Part shown: in pieces, positions 46,786 to 60,024 of the stretch
Numbering within the stretch: position 1 is the stretch's first letter
How the letters are laid out: each line of letters starts with the position of its first letter
DNA from: Atriophallophorus winterbourni
Lineage: Eukaryota; Platyhelminthes; Trematoda; Plagiorchiida; Microphallidae
Assembly (NCBI GenBank): GCA_013407085.1
Contig: JACCGJ010002849.1
Location: forward strand, 29,672 to 93,671
DNA length: 64,000 bases
Direction of reading: 5' to 3'
The notes under the pieces: model-generated
The model's input: the letters and a program-made list of their open reading frames with translations, nothing else
What the model was told of the DNA's origin: nothing
The model's database searches: none
Position numbers and translations under genes: made by a program

Positions 46786-47480
46786 GGTTATCTAGGGTCT
46801 AGACATGTTACATTTAAACCCGGAATTTGTAGCACATTTACGTATACTTATTGTTCCTCAATTAGTGCATTTTTGCCACCTTTTCCTTAAAGATAATAAC
46901 ACTCATATACTTAATCCAGTTCCAGTGTAAACAAATGTATCTGAAGAACAAAATTTAGAATCAAAAAACACGTTTTATCATTATCTATATATAAATAGGC
47001 ATTATTTTTAGGTTGCCTAGGGTCTAGAGAGATTTAATCAAAACCTCGGACTTGTAACACATTTTCCTATACTATTTGTACCTCTTTAGGCGTATTATAG
47101 CCAGCGTCAAATTTAAACATAGTTATCCTCATTGCATCAATCAAGGTTTCTATCGTCAACAAATTTGTCTCAAAAAAATTCGAAACTTCTAAAAATTAAT
47201 TTGTATGGTCATCTATTTATAACTCTGCATTAGTTTAAGGTTGCCTAGGGTCTATGAATGTCTCATTAAATCCTTAGTTTTGTATTAAATTTGCCTATAC
47301 TCTTTGTACCTCATTTAGTATATTACTGCCCTCGTTTTAACTTCAAAGAATAATTATACTTATTTACATATTCCAATGTCTGTCCATACAAAATTTCTAA
47401 TAATCAAAACCAACTTTTACGATTGTCTATTCAAAACTATGTCAGGTTGCATAGGGTTCCTGAACGTCACAATAAATTGA
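46786..47480. repeat. Diverged tandem array, four units of about 206-228 bp
   Basis: The landmark ctagggtct recurs at 46792, 47017, 47245 and, as atagggttc, at 47451. It is followed each time by similar text (tttgtagcacatttacgtat / cttgtaacacattttcctat / tttgtattaaatttgcctat, then tttgtacctc). Spacings are 225, 228 and 206 bp. Confidence 0.72.
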
Positions 47481-49984
47481 TTATCTTTTCTTAACTGTGC
47501 TTCACTGTTTTTTGCAAATTTTATCCTGATGACCTCTCACTTTGCTGGTGAAGAGAATATTTCGTCATTTTTCAGTCAATCTACCTAAGAACACGCAGTT
47601 TTACTGAATTCGAATGCTCACCAGCGACGTCCGATGTCAGAGTGTCCCTTAATGTGAGGGATTTAATACAATCAGCGAACTGATCTTACCTCCAATGCCC
47701 TAATATTTGTTGAAGTTTATCCTTTTACCCAAGTGCTCTACGTCTGGCCCGGTGCCAAATAAACCTAACCTCATTCGAGATTTGTCCTTCAGTTTCCCAT
47801 TTCGCAATACCAACTGATTGATTGACCATGTTTATATTGATACTGTTTATTCATTTTTCTACGTCATATCTATATAATCCTTTTTCTCCGTACATTTGTT
47901 CTTCTTATCATCTTGCATTCTTCTCATTCTATCGTTTGAATACTCAACTTGAATAAAGTCTCATTGTTAATGAATATTTTGGAACATTCTCCTTCCAATG
48001 TTGCCTACAATTTGGATCCAGTCCAAACTAGACGGCAACGAGTAGCACTCATACTCATTTGGACAGTTATATGGTCAATGTAAAACAACCTTGCAGTTAT
48101 TCGTTATATCTTACTCACAACGCAAATTTCTCTTTTCTCCAGTGTAAAATCTACTAAAAACAATGCATTCTGTCCGCACAGTACAATTGCGGAACAGTCT
48201 ACCCACTAACGACAAACAATCTGGAACCAATAACGCTTTTAATATATCACTTGATGACCATATGGGCTAGTACTTTTTTACGTTTGACAATAATCTTTAA
48301 GAATATTTCATGAATATTTCCGATCCAATGTATATTTTTGTTTGTCTAGTAAAGCATAGCTTTTGTTATCCACCGATCGCTTATGAATAAACTTAGGAAT
48401 AACGACAATAAGTTTCTGTATTTTATGAAAATTGAGCATCAGTGTCACGATTTATCACTTCAATTCGTCAAGAAATATTGAGTAATAGATACATTTTATT
48501 CAGCCGGGACTATAAATGCATGGATTTTCAGATAATTGTGTTATGATTCGACCGATTTTTTAATTATTGTATTCTCAACTGTCGAGATAAATTCTTGAAT
48601 CGTATAATAATATCAATGAATGACTTGATATCTTTAAAATAAAAGGTAATATGTTGTGAAGCCTGTAACATTACTATTTATGAAATCGGAATTAGCATAA
48701 TTGTGGGATGATACTAGAAGTTTTAGCTAAATGATCTTTTTATGTCGAAAAAAATGTAATAGAACTATTGGTAAACGCATTCAAGTTTAATTCTTTACAC
48801 TAATATGAAAGATTGGTGATAAAAAATTGAAGAACTATTTCATTGTCTCTGAACAATGAGAGTGTTTTGTGACTGCTAATTAGTACCAAGTTCTTCGACA
48901 TATATTGACAAATTTTATCGCAGCGGTTCACATTGGAAGAACTGGACTCGAGTTTTGCTCTTATTTGAGCCAATTGCCAGTGCATATCCTATGTTCCAGT
49001 TTATAATTTTCAAAATAAAGTAGGTGTATGTTCCATTACACGCGTGTCAGAAATTGGCAAATCATACTCAAGTATTATCTCGGATAGTTTAATAAAATAA
49101 AAAATCCATTTTAATATTGCCAGAAACAGGCTCGTCGTATATATTTAATTCTGTTTGATGTCGATATACACTATCAGATATTCATTCTACGGTTCCATAA
49201 AATGATTATTCATATGCTAAGGACAATGCATGAATAGAATAAGCAACTTCAAATGTTATCTATACCTGCTAATTTGGTACGCTCCACTACAATACCTTTG
49301 TAAACTAAAACGATTATATAGGATGTGAATTTGATATTCTTCCCACCTACTGCCAAATCATTTCTCTGCGTTACCATATTATTTGATGATCGACTAACCT
49401 ATTTTTGTAACAATAATTTGATCTTGAGTTAATTGTGAAATTAAATGCTTTTTCGACCAAACATTTTGCATCTTACATTCTAAAACTTAGTGATAAATCT
49501 TATTAACTTAATGCCATTAGGGGCGAATTGGCGTTCCTTCCATTGCAGAATATCCACCAATAGCAAAACGAAGTTGTAACGGCAAGAAGATACTTTCAGC
49601 TTCAAATAATTCAATCGTTTCTTTTATTTCAGCGAATTGTTTCTCTTCAGGTAAATAAATACAAGAATAAATTAAATTAACACAGACTATAACCAGGACT
49701 TCTGGAAGAGTCGCTTTTCTGGCGCACATGTGATTAAAAGCTGTTGACGATAACGTGCAAATGTATGGAGACTCGGACACCATTTGCGATATAAATCGTC
49801 GAAAATATTTTGTTGTAAATCACACCTATTTTCATACACAAAGGTTCGATGTATGTATGAGAGTGCGCTAACTAGGTCACTGATTTTCGTATCGAATATT
49901 TACAAACTAGTAAACAAATTTTTTACAAAACTCAACATCGAGTGCAAATATAATCGGAACGGAATAACAGCGCATGCGGATCCT
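47481..49984. other. Intergenic DNA, no gene recognised
   Basis: Two minus-strand frames, 48800-48985 and 49517-49783, have a somewhat protein-like look (QLAQIRAKLESSSSNVNRC; EIKETIELFEAESIFLPLQL). They match no family I know and have no convincing pair of splice sites. Confidence 0.35.
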
Positions 49985-50075
49985 GATCCAACTGTCCCTA
50001 CCTGATGAGTGCAAACAGCACGAAACCGGTCGTGGGGTGTGTGTGATGGAAATGCATGCAAATGAGCTTTTTAGA
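49985..50075 (-). repeat. P1 dispersed repeat copy
   Basis: In antisense it reads gtccctacctgatgagtgca, cagcacgaaaccggtcgtgg, then gaaatgcatgcaaatgagct. It is the best-preserved single P1 core in the window. Confidence 0.7.
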
Positions 50076-53000
50076 AAGGTTTGTAAATTTTCTAACATTG
50101 TACAGTTCTTAATGTCTGCTTGCTCAAAAGATTGGAAGCCTTATCTAGTATGAGACATTTACAGCTATCCGAATAGATAAACAGATATTTTTGTTTAGTT
50201 TCATTCAATCAATTCTCAATTTCACCCGATGTTTTACGCTTGAGCTGCACAACAAGATCCTGATTGTTTACTGTCATCAGGGAGGAGACAGCAAAGTTGG
50301 CTTCCATAAGCACTGAAATAGTACAAAGGTGGTAAAAAGATTTATATATTCAAGCCACTGTAATATAAGTTTCGTTTAACGTAGCACAAATTTAGAAAAC
50401 AAAATCGGAATTATGATTGTATTGCTTTATTGCTTACATCTTTGTGAAGATTAAGCTCATTCGGAAACGGAGGATAAACAAGAAGCATAGACATAAAGAG
50501 GAAATTATAACTTGAGTAAATTCGAGTTGATCAGGTTTTCATATTCTATATTGAACAACACAAACTAACACCGTGCGCAACACAAGGACTTTGTGTGATC
50601 ATGCAAATTTGGAGGTAGATTCGAATATACACAGATGATGTAATGAACGTTATTTTGAGAACCGTCTCCATTCTATTCAAGATAGTAACATGTGATTTAT
50701 ATCTAGCAGAGTTTAAATATAGCAAGTTTCATTATAACAACCGAGAAATCTACAGATTATGAGAATTTCTGCCAAAAAGCTAGGCAAAACATCTTGCATG
50801 CAACCCTTGGGACTTTAATCAAATTAAACAAAAGCTGAGACACAACTTCTTAGAAAAATCTTGAAAGATTTGTGTGACGCGAAATCTTTGCTCACTATTC
50901 ATGCAACTCTCGAATGCAATCAACAGATTTTTAAAAAAATTCACCACGTGAAGAATTCGCCTCACATGGGAATCCGCAGTAGCATTAAATACAATGACTG
51001 ATAAAATAATCATAATATTAAAATTCTCAATGCTTCTGGACCAGTGTGCTTCAAGTAAACGCACGAGCAACACAAGAAGCCCAACGTTTCCACACAAACG
51101 AATTGAACTCAGGAAATGCTTGTCGCTAGCTTACACAATGTGCTGCGTAACTTGGTTCTTGAACAAAATGACATTATCAGCGAATATCGCGAATCGGAAG
51201 TGTCTTGAATTTTATATTTTATATACCTAGCCGACAACGGTAATCGACCTTGACATGTCCAGGAATCAACTCACACGTAGTACAAGACAGCTTGACTTAG
51301 AACTCATTCGGCACACAATACGTTATGTTGTAATTACACATCCTCAACAGGTCGTTTAAAATATGAATAAAGTAGAACCAAACAGCCTAGAAAGTGATGT
51401 GCTGGGATTGCGTTCAACTTTTGTTTCAGCTTATTGGCAAAGCATATCATGGTACTGATGAGTAGTCAAAACATAAGTTATATTCCGTCCTAACAAGCAA
51501 GATGCTTCTTTCAAGCGCATAAGACTGAAATAACCGCGAGAGCACTGTACTATCGGTTTCATCATCACCTGAATACAATACAGTTATCTTCGGTGAAACC
51601 TGAATCAGAGGTAGAATGATAAAGCTGATTTGGAGGCCATAGTTTAATCGAGTTCGCACAACGAATCAATGTTGATAATTGTCCTGAGCGCCGTGAAATA
51701 GATTATTTCTCACGGAACGAACTATATCTTTGTGTAAAACGCTTTGAAGCATAAGATTGTCGTGCGACCGCGATGTATATCTATGGTGATATCGATTAAA
51801 TAAGGCGAAACATAATCTAACGTAAATTTGTCATGAAACAAATTCAGATCTTTCGGTGTGGCAGTTCAAGTGATGGTTGAGGAATGTTTCCCTACTTTAA
51901 AAATCATTTTCCTTGTTTATCAATGTCAGAGCTTATTTTCGACCTACTATACTGTGGTGCTTCCCGATTCTTAATTTTGGAGATAAATACCTGTGGTTAA
52001 ACTGAGCACGTTCCACACAATTATATGCAGGAGTATTTAAAACTAGATAAAGGGAACCCTGCATGGATCCATTATTAAAACTTATGACCCAAATCTGGAT
52101 GACGTGCAAGTTACTGGAATGGTGGTAGATTAGCACTTACAAAAATTAAACAGCATGAAATAGCGAACAACTTTATATAAATATAAATCGAATGTTGCAC
52201 AAAACCTAGACTCAATTCTTTTGAATTCACACTGATATATTTAATCATTTCTCACATACGGGATCCAGAACAACACAACACCCTTAACAAGAGAAATTGC
52301 TGTTTCGACTGAAGAAAATAGAAACAGTTGATACTATTCTTTTCGAAATAGAAATTATTGCTAAAGTATCATCAGTGCAGGAGTGGTTCGACATGTAGAA
52401 AGAAAAGTACTTGTTGGATATTTGTCTTCGTAAGAGTCGTTCACGCCCAATTAATATTTTCCAGCTTGAACAACGGGAATTGTGTTTTAGATGCAGGTGA
52501 TTGTATCTGTGCATATTTCCTTCATATCTATACACATATGTGATTGGAATATTATTTAATTTCGAACATGTTACAGACCGTGATATTATTGGAAAACCTT
52601 ACGACTATAGATGATAATTACGTCAGAATGAAAATTATTAATTAGAAGCCATAGAAAAACGAAAGTTCCACAAAGCTTCAACTGAGTTTTATGCAAATAT
52701 ACAAAGAAAATTAACGCAATCATCACGGGTTGTCAAACGTAATTTATTCGCGAAAACACTAATCACCAAGCTTTCGTCGAAATTCTTTTTTGAAATCTAT
52801 CTGGTCACTCGAGGTCTAGTTCAAAGTCCATCCAGTTGTTGACGCAAACCACAGGGAAGCAAATTCAACAATGTAACCAGATCTACAATTGTTTTTTGGT
52901 CCAGAAGTTTATATCGTTACGCTTTACACTCTGAGTACAAAGCGTCAAACACTTAACTACCCACGATTCTCAAAACACAATTTGTATCGGTTTCACTTTT

Positions 53001-53489
53001 ACCATCGAAAAATGACGAATATATCTAACCTTTCATTATCTGACTGCCTTAATAATATCTGGGATATTTATGTGATCTTAAAATTTATAAATTGTTTTAT
53101 TGTGTTTTTGTGAGTTTGAATCCCCAATTCATCCGATGTTAAGTAAAATAGAATGGAGTTCATTTCATGGCAATGCGAGTGGAATAAAAAACGTTGGACT
53201 TAGTGAAACTGAAGTCTTGTGTTGTAGTTGAGCGTTCATAGCAATTTGTAGCTTTAAAGAATATCCTATTGCGAATAGTTGTCGAGTCAAATCGCGTTTC
53301 TTTTAATTACTGTGACGTGTGAAGCGCATCAACAAAACGGCAGACAAAAACAATCGCAATCCCTCAATAATTCGACGGTTGCAGAGCTGCGGTCTTGGTA
53401 GGAGATGTCGGCACCGAAATATTGATAGTGTTAAAACGACTGGAGCTCTTAGTCAAGAATCATTTAGCGATTCCGTATTTGAACATCGC
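50076..53489. other. Intergenic DNA, no gene recognised
   Basis: A degraded P1-like piece may lie near 50265-50365 (ttactgtcatcagggaggag). Otherwise the AT-rich sequence has only short, unsupported open frames. Confidence 0.35.
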
Positions 53490-53650
53490 TTTTCTGTAAG
53501 AACGCCATTCAACAGTGTAAAACATGTATACCTTCGTTTACCACTATACCACTGATTCAAGTCTCACTTATCCCGAACTTACTGTCACTACCTGATGACA
53601 GAAAACAGCCAGAAACCGGTTGTGACGTGTTAGTGATGGGGATATGTACA
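53490..53650 (-). repeat. P1 dispersed repeat copy with upstream body
   Basis: It reads cattcaacagtgtaaaacat, gtatacc, then actgtcactacctgatgac and cagccagaaaccggttgtga. The upstream segment attc(c/t)gtatttgaacat plus cattcaacagtg is repeated again at about 53711-53762. Confidence 0.65.
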
Positions 53651-56600
53651 CTATAATATATTGGTCGCTTATATGCGACTTGATTATTTCACCAAGGATC
53701 TCTTTGTGATTCTGTATTTGAACATAGAGTTTCTTTATCATAACCATATTCAACAGTGATATAAAAGTGTAAATTTGAATGTAATGTGTGCGTACTTGAC
53801 GCGTTTGACCAATAGACGTTCTCTTGAGATGTGAGATACATTAATAAACGTAATTAGTGTTTGAATGTTTAATGACAGAGATGAAGCATGTGCGAAATAC
53901 GGAGAGTGATGTGGTAAATATTGCATTCGGTGTCCTTGAAGTAGGCGCAAATATAAGTTAAAACACGAAATGCGATTGGTTTCGATTGACTTTGCGTAAT
54001 CATCACCCGCAACATTATGTCTATTGTGGTGTTAACCCACTCATTGCGGACACCTTATCGAACGTCCATCGCGTATCCCACACTTATTGGTTCAGAGGTC
54101 AATCGCGTTACGATTGACACTCCGAGAATGACCCTCATTAATGTATTAACCCTGAATCCCAAAAGGCGAGGCAACACCAATCAGTCAAGCTTTTATTGCA
54201 CAAATGGCAAAAAGAATGAGGTGCACCTATACTTTAGATACGATTCTTGTGATTACGGATTGTCATTATGTGTTCTCGTTATCACATCGATATGATTTAT
54301 TAGGCCATCTCTTGTCACTTGGTTTCCTTCGAACCCACACCAACAACGCTTTCGGTATACATATCATATATTACATATTGATATTCTGCATGTGCTCAGA
54401 TTTCGAGGCGTGATTTCAATATAACCGTTATCATAATAGAATTCTAGGACGTTTGCAATTGCTGTCGTCATTCTGTTCGGAGCTTCGTACACTGACTCTG
54501 CCGGAGTGCAGTATTTTGCATATGATCCTATTTGTTGATTGGTAGTTACCAATAGTGTCTTAAAGACGCTCTACACCATGCTGCTCACAAATACTTTATT
54601 ATAACCTGATTTTTCCACCGAGATTTGGTATACCAATTTTAATTTCTGATTGTTTCACACTTAAAGTGCAATTTTATCTCACGTGCTTCGTTTTGCAAGA
54701 TCGAGTTGTGCGAATCACAAGCCCCTTCGGTTGCTAAATACAAAGCGTTAAGGGGTCAATCGTTAATTGTACTATCATCATTCAGACGTTGCCAATGGAT
54801 ACAATATACAAATTAACTGAGTTCGTTAGCTAAATTGATTCAGAAAGGACGCGTGTAAAAGTACACTATATATGCTTTTTATAACGATTAATGTTGTTCA
54901 CATTTAGACTTCTCCAATTTGGAAATGAGAACAGAAGTAAATTCAATTTAGTAAGGAAACCTGGATCAAATCTCATTTGGAATTTTCATTGCGATCTCAC
55001 TCGAATTACGACATCAAATCAAGCTGGTTACAACAATACTGTTTGCCTTAACTTACTATCTTCTCCATGTTCTAGACAAATAAAGGTTTGTTATTTAGGG
55101 ATGCAGACCGATTCTTCCAATCATTATTGAAAGGAATCTCAGTTTTATTCCAAGATCAATATTTAATGTTGGTTTGCTACAATAATCGCATAACTAAGAA
55201 ATCGGCTGTGGCGAACGAAGAAATGTCTTTTCGAATTTGCTCTTATTTGCCTTAGTTGGATGTAGATTTATTACTATATAATATGCGGGTAAAAAACTAT
55301 GCATTACAAGACCAACAATAGCATAAATCGGGTCAGATGGTAAAGAATTTTCAACGTTCACTATCGAACGCAAAAAGTATCTAGTCATCAAACGATTTAT
55401 TAAAGTGTCAAAGGTAGTAAAGCGTAACAAGAGAGTCGGTACACTATTTCACAATTGTATAATGTAGACAAAAATAACTATTTGCGGTTTTCCAGCCCGT
55501 TGATATAGTTTAAATGGGTGACTGTGTATTTGTGTGGTGTGTGAGAGAGAGGAAATATATATCTGCATGGTTGTGTTGTTTGCGTGACTATTGTCCAAAT
55601 AAAAATAGTGCTCCTCGTTGTCGTCTCTACTGGTCTGAACGTACATTTAGAATTATAGGGCATATCTTAAATGGATTTTATCAAAAAGGCAACTTTGTTA
55701 TTAACTCATATGAAACTTTAGTATTTCATTATTAAAAATCGGTATCATTGTCGACGTAATGGTTTATGCACTACTAGCTCACCTTCTGAATTTTGTAGTC
55801 CTCCATAGAAATAAACGTGTTTAGCACCTATGTGTAACAATTTCCACCAAATTAAATTAAACACAGTCAGTTAATTATATACTATTTTTACTATTTTATA
55901 TACGCTTCCTTTATGCAGTTTTCCTTCAGATGCACTGTGTATTCACCTACAAATCCTTCAGTAATTTGCCACTTATCTATTTCAGTCTACCTGCACTATC
56001 AACACAATTTTACTGTGCTTTTTTTATAGAAACATCACAAAATTGTATTGACGCAATATTTCGCTATATCTGCTCAACTTTACTATATCAACATTTGTCG
56101 AACGTTGATCAACACAATTTTCGTAAGGGGTCTGTTATTGGACAGACAAAATTGATCCGGTTGCTGTAACATTGCGGAATTGCGAATTGCATCGCGATGA
56201 GTGCTAGTCACGAGCTTCCGGGTAATATGCAGAACACCACCATTCTACCGTACAAATAAGAGGTGTAAGTCCCGAAACGACCGACGACGACATTTAACAG
56301 CCAGAAATATTCGGTTTTGGAATGATTGTATGAACATGAGAAGATGGTCAACGTCAGCCGCTATCGAATGGTATGCTATTCATAAAAGTCGACCAAACGA
56401 GCCCGGTGTGCTAGGAACTTGAAATGAACCGTTTCGCAATGAGCCGATCGAAAAATCGGATCAAAGTGACAACCGTTACAGACATGTTTCAGGTCAGTGT
56501 TGTGGTTGAGTAATTTTCCGATGTATGACAAGCGTGTATTGTTCGTCGATATATGTGCAATTAACGCGTTCGACCAATCGGCTTTCTCTTGTGAGTGGTG

Positions 56601-56774
56601 AGTGAACGCAATTGGCGTTCAATGGGATGACCTCTTGGATGAAATGGGACACAATAATCAAGTGGCTGTGAAACGCGAAGGGTGAAGTGGTTGATGTTCG
56701 ATCGCATGTCATGAAGCCTATGCAAATGATTTAATAGTCATTGAAACAAGGATCGTGATTCATTCTCCATTGAT
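53651..56774. other. Intergenic DNA, no gene recognised
   Basis: About 53711-53762 duplicates the segment at 53468-53520. No gene or other repeat was confirmed. Confidence 0.35.
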
Positions 56775-56955
56775 ATGCCGTATTCACACCGGCGTCTCAC
56801 CTCTACAATACTCATACTTCCAGTGACATTCATTTTACCTTTATCTGCCGCTTTATCACTGTTCCTGGGTTTAGTGACATGATCTTACTGTTCCCACCTG
56901 ATGACGCAAAACATCCAGAAACCGTTAGTGGTGTGTAAGTGAGCATCACAATATA
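56775..56955 (-). repeat. P1 dispersed repeat copy
   Basis: It contains atgatcttactgttcccacc, tgatgacgcaaaacatccag and aaaccgttagtggtgtgtaa. The upstream half aligns loosely with the copy at 53.5 kb. Confidence 0.6.
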
Positions 56956-58600
56956 AAGGTATAATTCCACTTTGCTACTTTTAATTCATGTCCGAGATGT
57001 ATAGTGGAAGTTAGTAGCTCAACTATTCCATTTGATATATGCATATTATCTCGAGAAATCGCAGTTGCGAACGTTTCATCGATACAATTTCGTGGGAAAC
57101 ATTGTTCCGTAAAAAACTATTGGTAAAAAATGTTTCCACTAGCATATTGTACGACTGGAATATGTTCATCTCTGGACCATCATGAGAAAAACGGTTTATA
57201 ATATACACCAACGCAGTTACTCGACCAGAGTTTTCAAGGATTCAAAGAATTGACGAAGTTACGGGGCGAAACTCTGCCGTCCAACAGAGGAACTAGTAAT
57301 TTAAGGGTAAATACCGCTTTATTTGTTAGAGACATCAACTTTAATGGCTAACATTTCCCAGTAAATCAGGCAAGACATAGGTAGACGTTATGACAGTATA
57401 CTTCCGTTCAAGTTACATGAACATGACAGTTTTAAAGCAATTGGTTTCGTATTTTTTCTAAATCCCAAACTGAAATTCATTTCGAAAATTTTGTTTGGGT
57501 TTATGTATTGCGCCTGGATCAGACTTGTGCTTTCATATCATACCATACATCAATCGTTTCACATTGCGAAATAATATGGGTACGGGTAAATTGGACGTTC
57601 TTAAAGATTCATTGCTTGAAATGCAAAAATGAGCTGATATTTTCATCAAAAACAAACTATAGTAAGATTACGATTATCAGACTGATAAGCATTGTAAAAG
57701 TTGTAAAACAATTATACTATGAAGTCACTATCATATAGGTTGGTAATGAATAACTGTAGTGGTCATAGCAAGAATCAACAAGTGCTTCCAGATCCAGCTA
57801 TTAAGACGCTTAGAAATATTAAAAACAGGATTCTGCTAATAAACCACAATAACAGTCCACAGCTGTTTCCTAATTGCTTGCCGTCATCAGATAGAAAATG
57901 TAAGATAAGCTTCAATAAGATTTATAACAGTTCTAAATAGTTATCAATATTAGACTTTAAAGAAACTATCATATGGGATTCTTACGAAGAACCATCATGT
58001 TAAATACAGAAAACTTAAAATGTTTGTGGATCAATCACGTCATTCGCTTATAAAGAAACAGTTCTGTATGGTGCACATTTCCAGACACTTAAATATAGTT
58101 CAATTTGTTTTGTTTTCAAAAACTTGAGTTTGCACAGGGCAACAGGTTTCGCAGTTTCGGTGTGCACAATCTGAAACAGATCTTTTTTTACAAATGTGTA
58201 CAATTTGATTTTCAAAATATGAGACTAACAATTTGGTTACAGTCGACTGTTTATTTTGCCATGACGACACAATTAAACTCACAACGCGATACGTTTTGGC
58301 AAAACAGTGAAACTGTTCAAACAATGCTTGGTGGCACGGGTATCACTAAATATACTCATTCTCGTTTTACCTCTGAAAACTACATATTAGCAACATAATG
58401 GCAATATGAAATAAGCCAAAACCAGCACAGCTAAAATGATCCTGTGATTAAACCTGTAAGCTCTTCACAAATTTTGCTTAAATTTAAATGTAAATATGGA
58501 TTTCCAAACAAGACGTGACAACGAATAACGCCTATTGGATATCAGCTTCTTATAAACACACTAGTTGGTCAACAGGAAAGTATTAAAACCATGATCATTA
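56956..58600. other. Intergenic DNA, no gene recognised
   Basis: A minus-strand frame at 57250-57023 (VTALVYIINRFSHDGPEMNI...) is the most protein-like item, but no family or splice-site support could be given. About 57840-57930 may be a degraded P1 piece. Confidence 0.3.
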
Positions 58601-58689
58601 ACGAAAATTTTCATTTGCATGCATTTTCGTCATTTCGGATTGAACAGGTTGGTCGTGCCGGCCTTATCCGATAGTGGCTCAGAAGCTCA

Positions 58690-59490
58690 ACTAATGCAGG
58701 ATCATGAATGTGGGGAATCGAGTAGAATTCACATATCACATAGGTTTGCATGTCCTTGAAAATTGCAGTGAAGAAAAAGATTCGGGTGTCTGGATATGCT
58801 CCAGTTTGAAAACATCACTTCAAACGAATACTGCCTTTAAAAAAGCAACACGTGTTCTAAATCTACTCAAACGGGTATATGGTAAATTTTCGCCCAAGAT
58901 ATTCCCAGTATAATGAATACATACTTGAGACCAGTCATGGAATACGGTGTGTAGTCATGGTCTTCGTGGCTCAAGAGGGATGTGGAACTTATGCAGCAAA
59001 TCTATCACCGCTCAACAAAACTAGTTCTCAGCATCACCATATAAAGATAGGATAGTTCAACTGAATCTGTTCGATTTTCCCTATCGACGAATCAGAGGAG
59101 ACCTAATCTTACTTTACAAAAAATTCCATACCCCGAACCATCCCTTACAGGATTTATTCACGCGAAGGGATACGAGCAATTATCGGACCCATGAATATGT
59201 GCTGGTAATACCCCATTCCCACCTGAACTGTAGAAGGTATTTTTACTCTGTCCGTGTCTGTTTTACTTGGAACAGTTTACCTTCAACCGTTGCTCACACT
59301 ACTAGCTTGCATGACTTTAAAACGAAATTAGACAATCTTTTATTGCATTATTCGTTTCCAGAATACTTATATACTGTTTAATCTGCTTCCTTATATTGTT
59401 TATACACTTAAATTTCATTTTTTACCATCCCATGGTTGTTGTTAAGCTTGTTGCTTTTTAGACCAATAAAAACCTTGAATTACTTTGAAT
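58690..59490 (+). mobile_element. CR1-like LINE family A, 5'-truncated 3' end, frameshifted
   Basis: It begins within the RT thumb (NVGNRVEFTYHIGLHVLENC, SEEKDSGVWICSSLKTSLQT, VLNLLKRVYGKFSP). After a frame break near 58915 it continues QLNLFDFPYRRIRGDLILLY and ends NCRRYFYSVRVCFTWNSLP before a stop at 59379. The 3' UTR (ttgttaagcttgttgctttt, tagaccaataaaaac) ends in cttgaattactttgaat, the family A tail. Confidence 0.85.
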
Positions 59491-59538
59491 GGTTCACAAT
59501 TACTCCACTGTTTCAAGGCATGTAAATCCTGATCGTAC

Positions 59539-59991
59539 CATCCTTGATGAGTAAAAAGAACACGGAATTCATTTGTCATCTTGTTTCCGACTGTTTTCAT
59601 AAGAGTGCTGAAATTGTGAGAATCCATTAGCAGCATAGAATCACTGCTAACCAGATGACGTCGAGATCCTGAATCACGTCGATACAAATAGAAATTTAAT
59701 TGAGAGCAATAGACCTGTTTCACTCAACTTTCGTGTTTTATTGAACTCATAAGGTAATATAAGATATTCTTGAATTGAAAATACGATTAGATTCCAAGGA
59801 AACAATAAAGCCTTCGATAACTATTCCTATGTTTGTTATTCTTCACAAACATTGACTGAGTTCGCGGAAATGAATGTGTTCCATGAAATTGTAACGGTCC
59901 GTTGAATACTCGGTTGGATTGTAGCAATTGGTTGTTTAACTGCGGCCACTTAAGAACTTCTTTAGATGATGAACTGATTGGAAGCATAAGC
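59539..59991 (-). other. Possible host exons between two LINE 3' ends
   Basis: Two minus-strand segments carry exon-like boundaries. 59991-59847 has acceptor gtattcag and donor ttt|gtgaag (LMLPISSSSKEVLKWPQLNN, QLLQSNRVFNGPLQFHG). 59668-59539 has acceptor tgattcag and donor atg|gtacga (SRRHLVSSDSMLLMDSHNFS, TLMKTVGNKMTNEF). Their phases do not join directly, and neither matches a family I recognise. They could be chance frames. Confidence 0.25.
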
Positions 59992-60024
59992 CTGAATACA
60001 CACTGCATTTTATTTGCGATCGCT

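Noticed and set aside
49517..49783. Minus-strand frame with a protein-like C-terminal half
   Set aside because: No known family and no clear exon boundaries. Frames of this length are common by chance in the window.
50819..51097. Minus-strand 92-codon frame resembling helical repeats
   Set aside because: A hydrophobic, AT-biased composition gives such patterns by chance, and there is no splice-site or family support.
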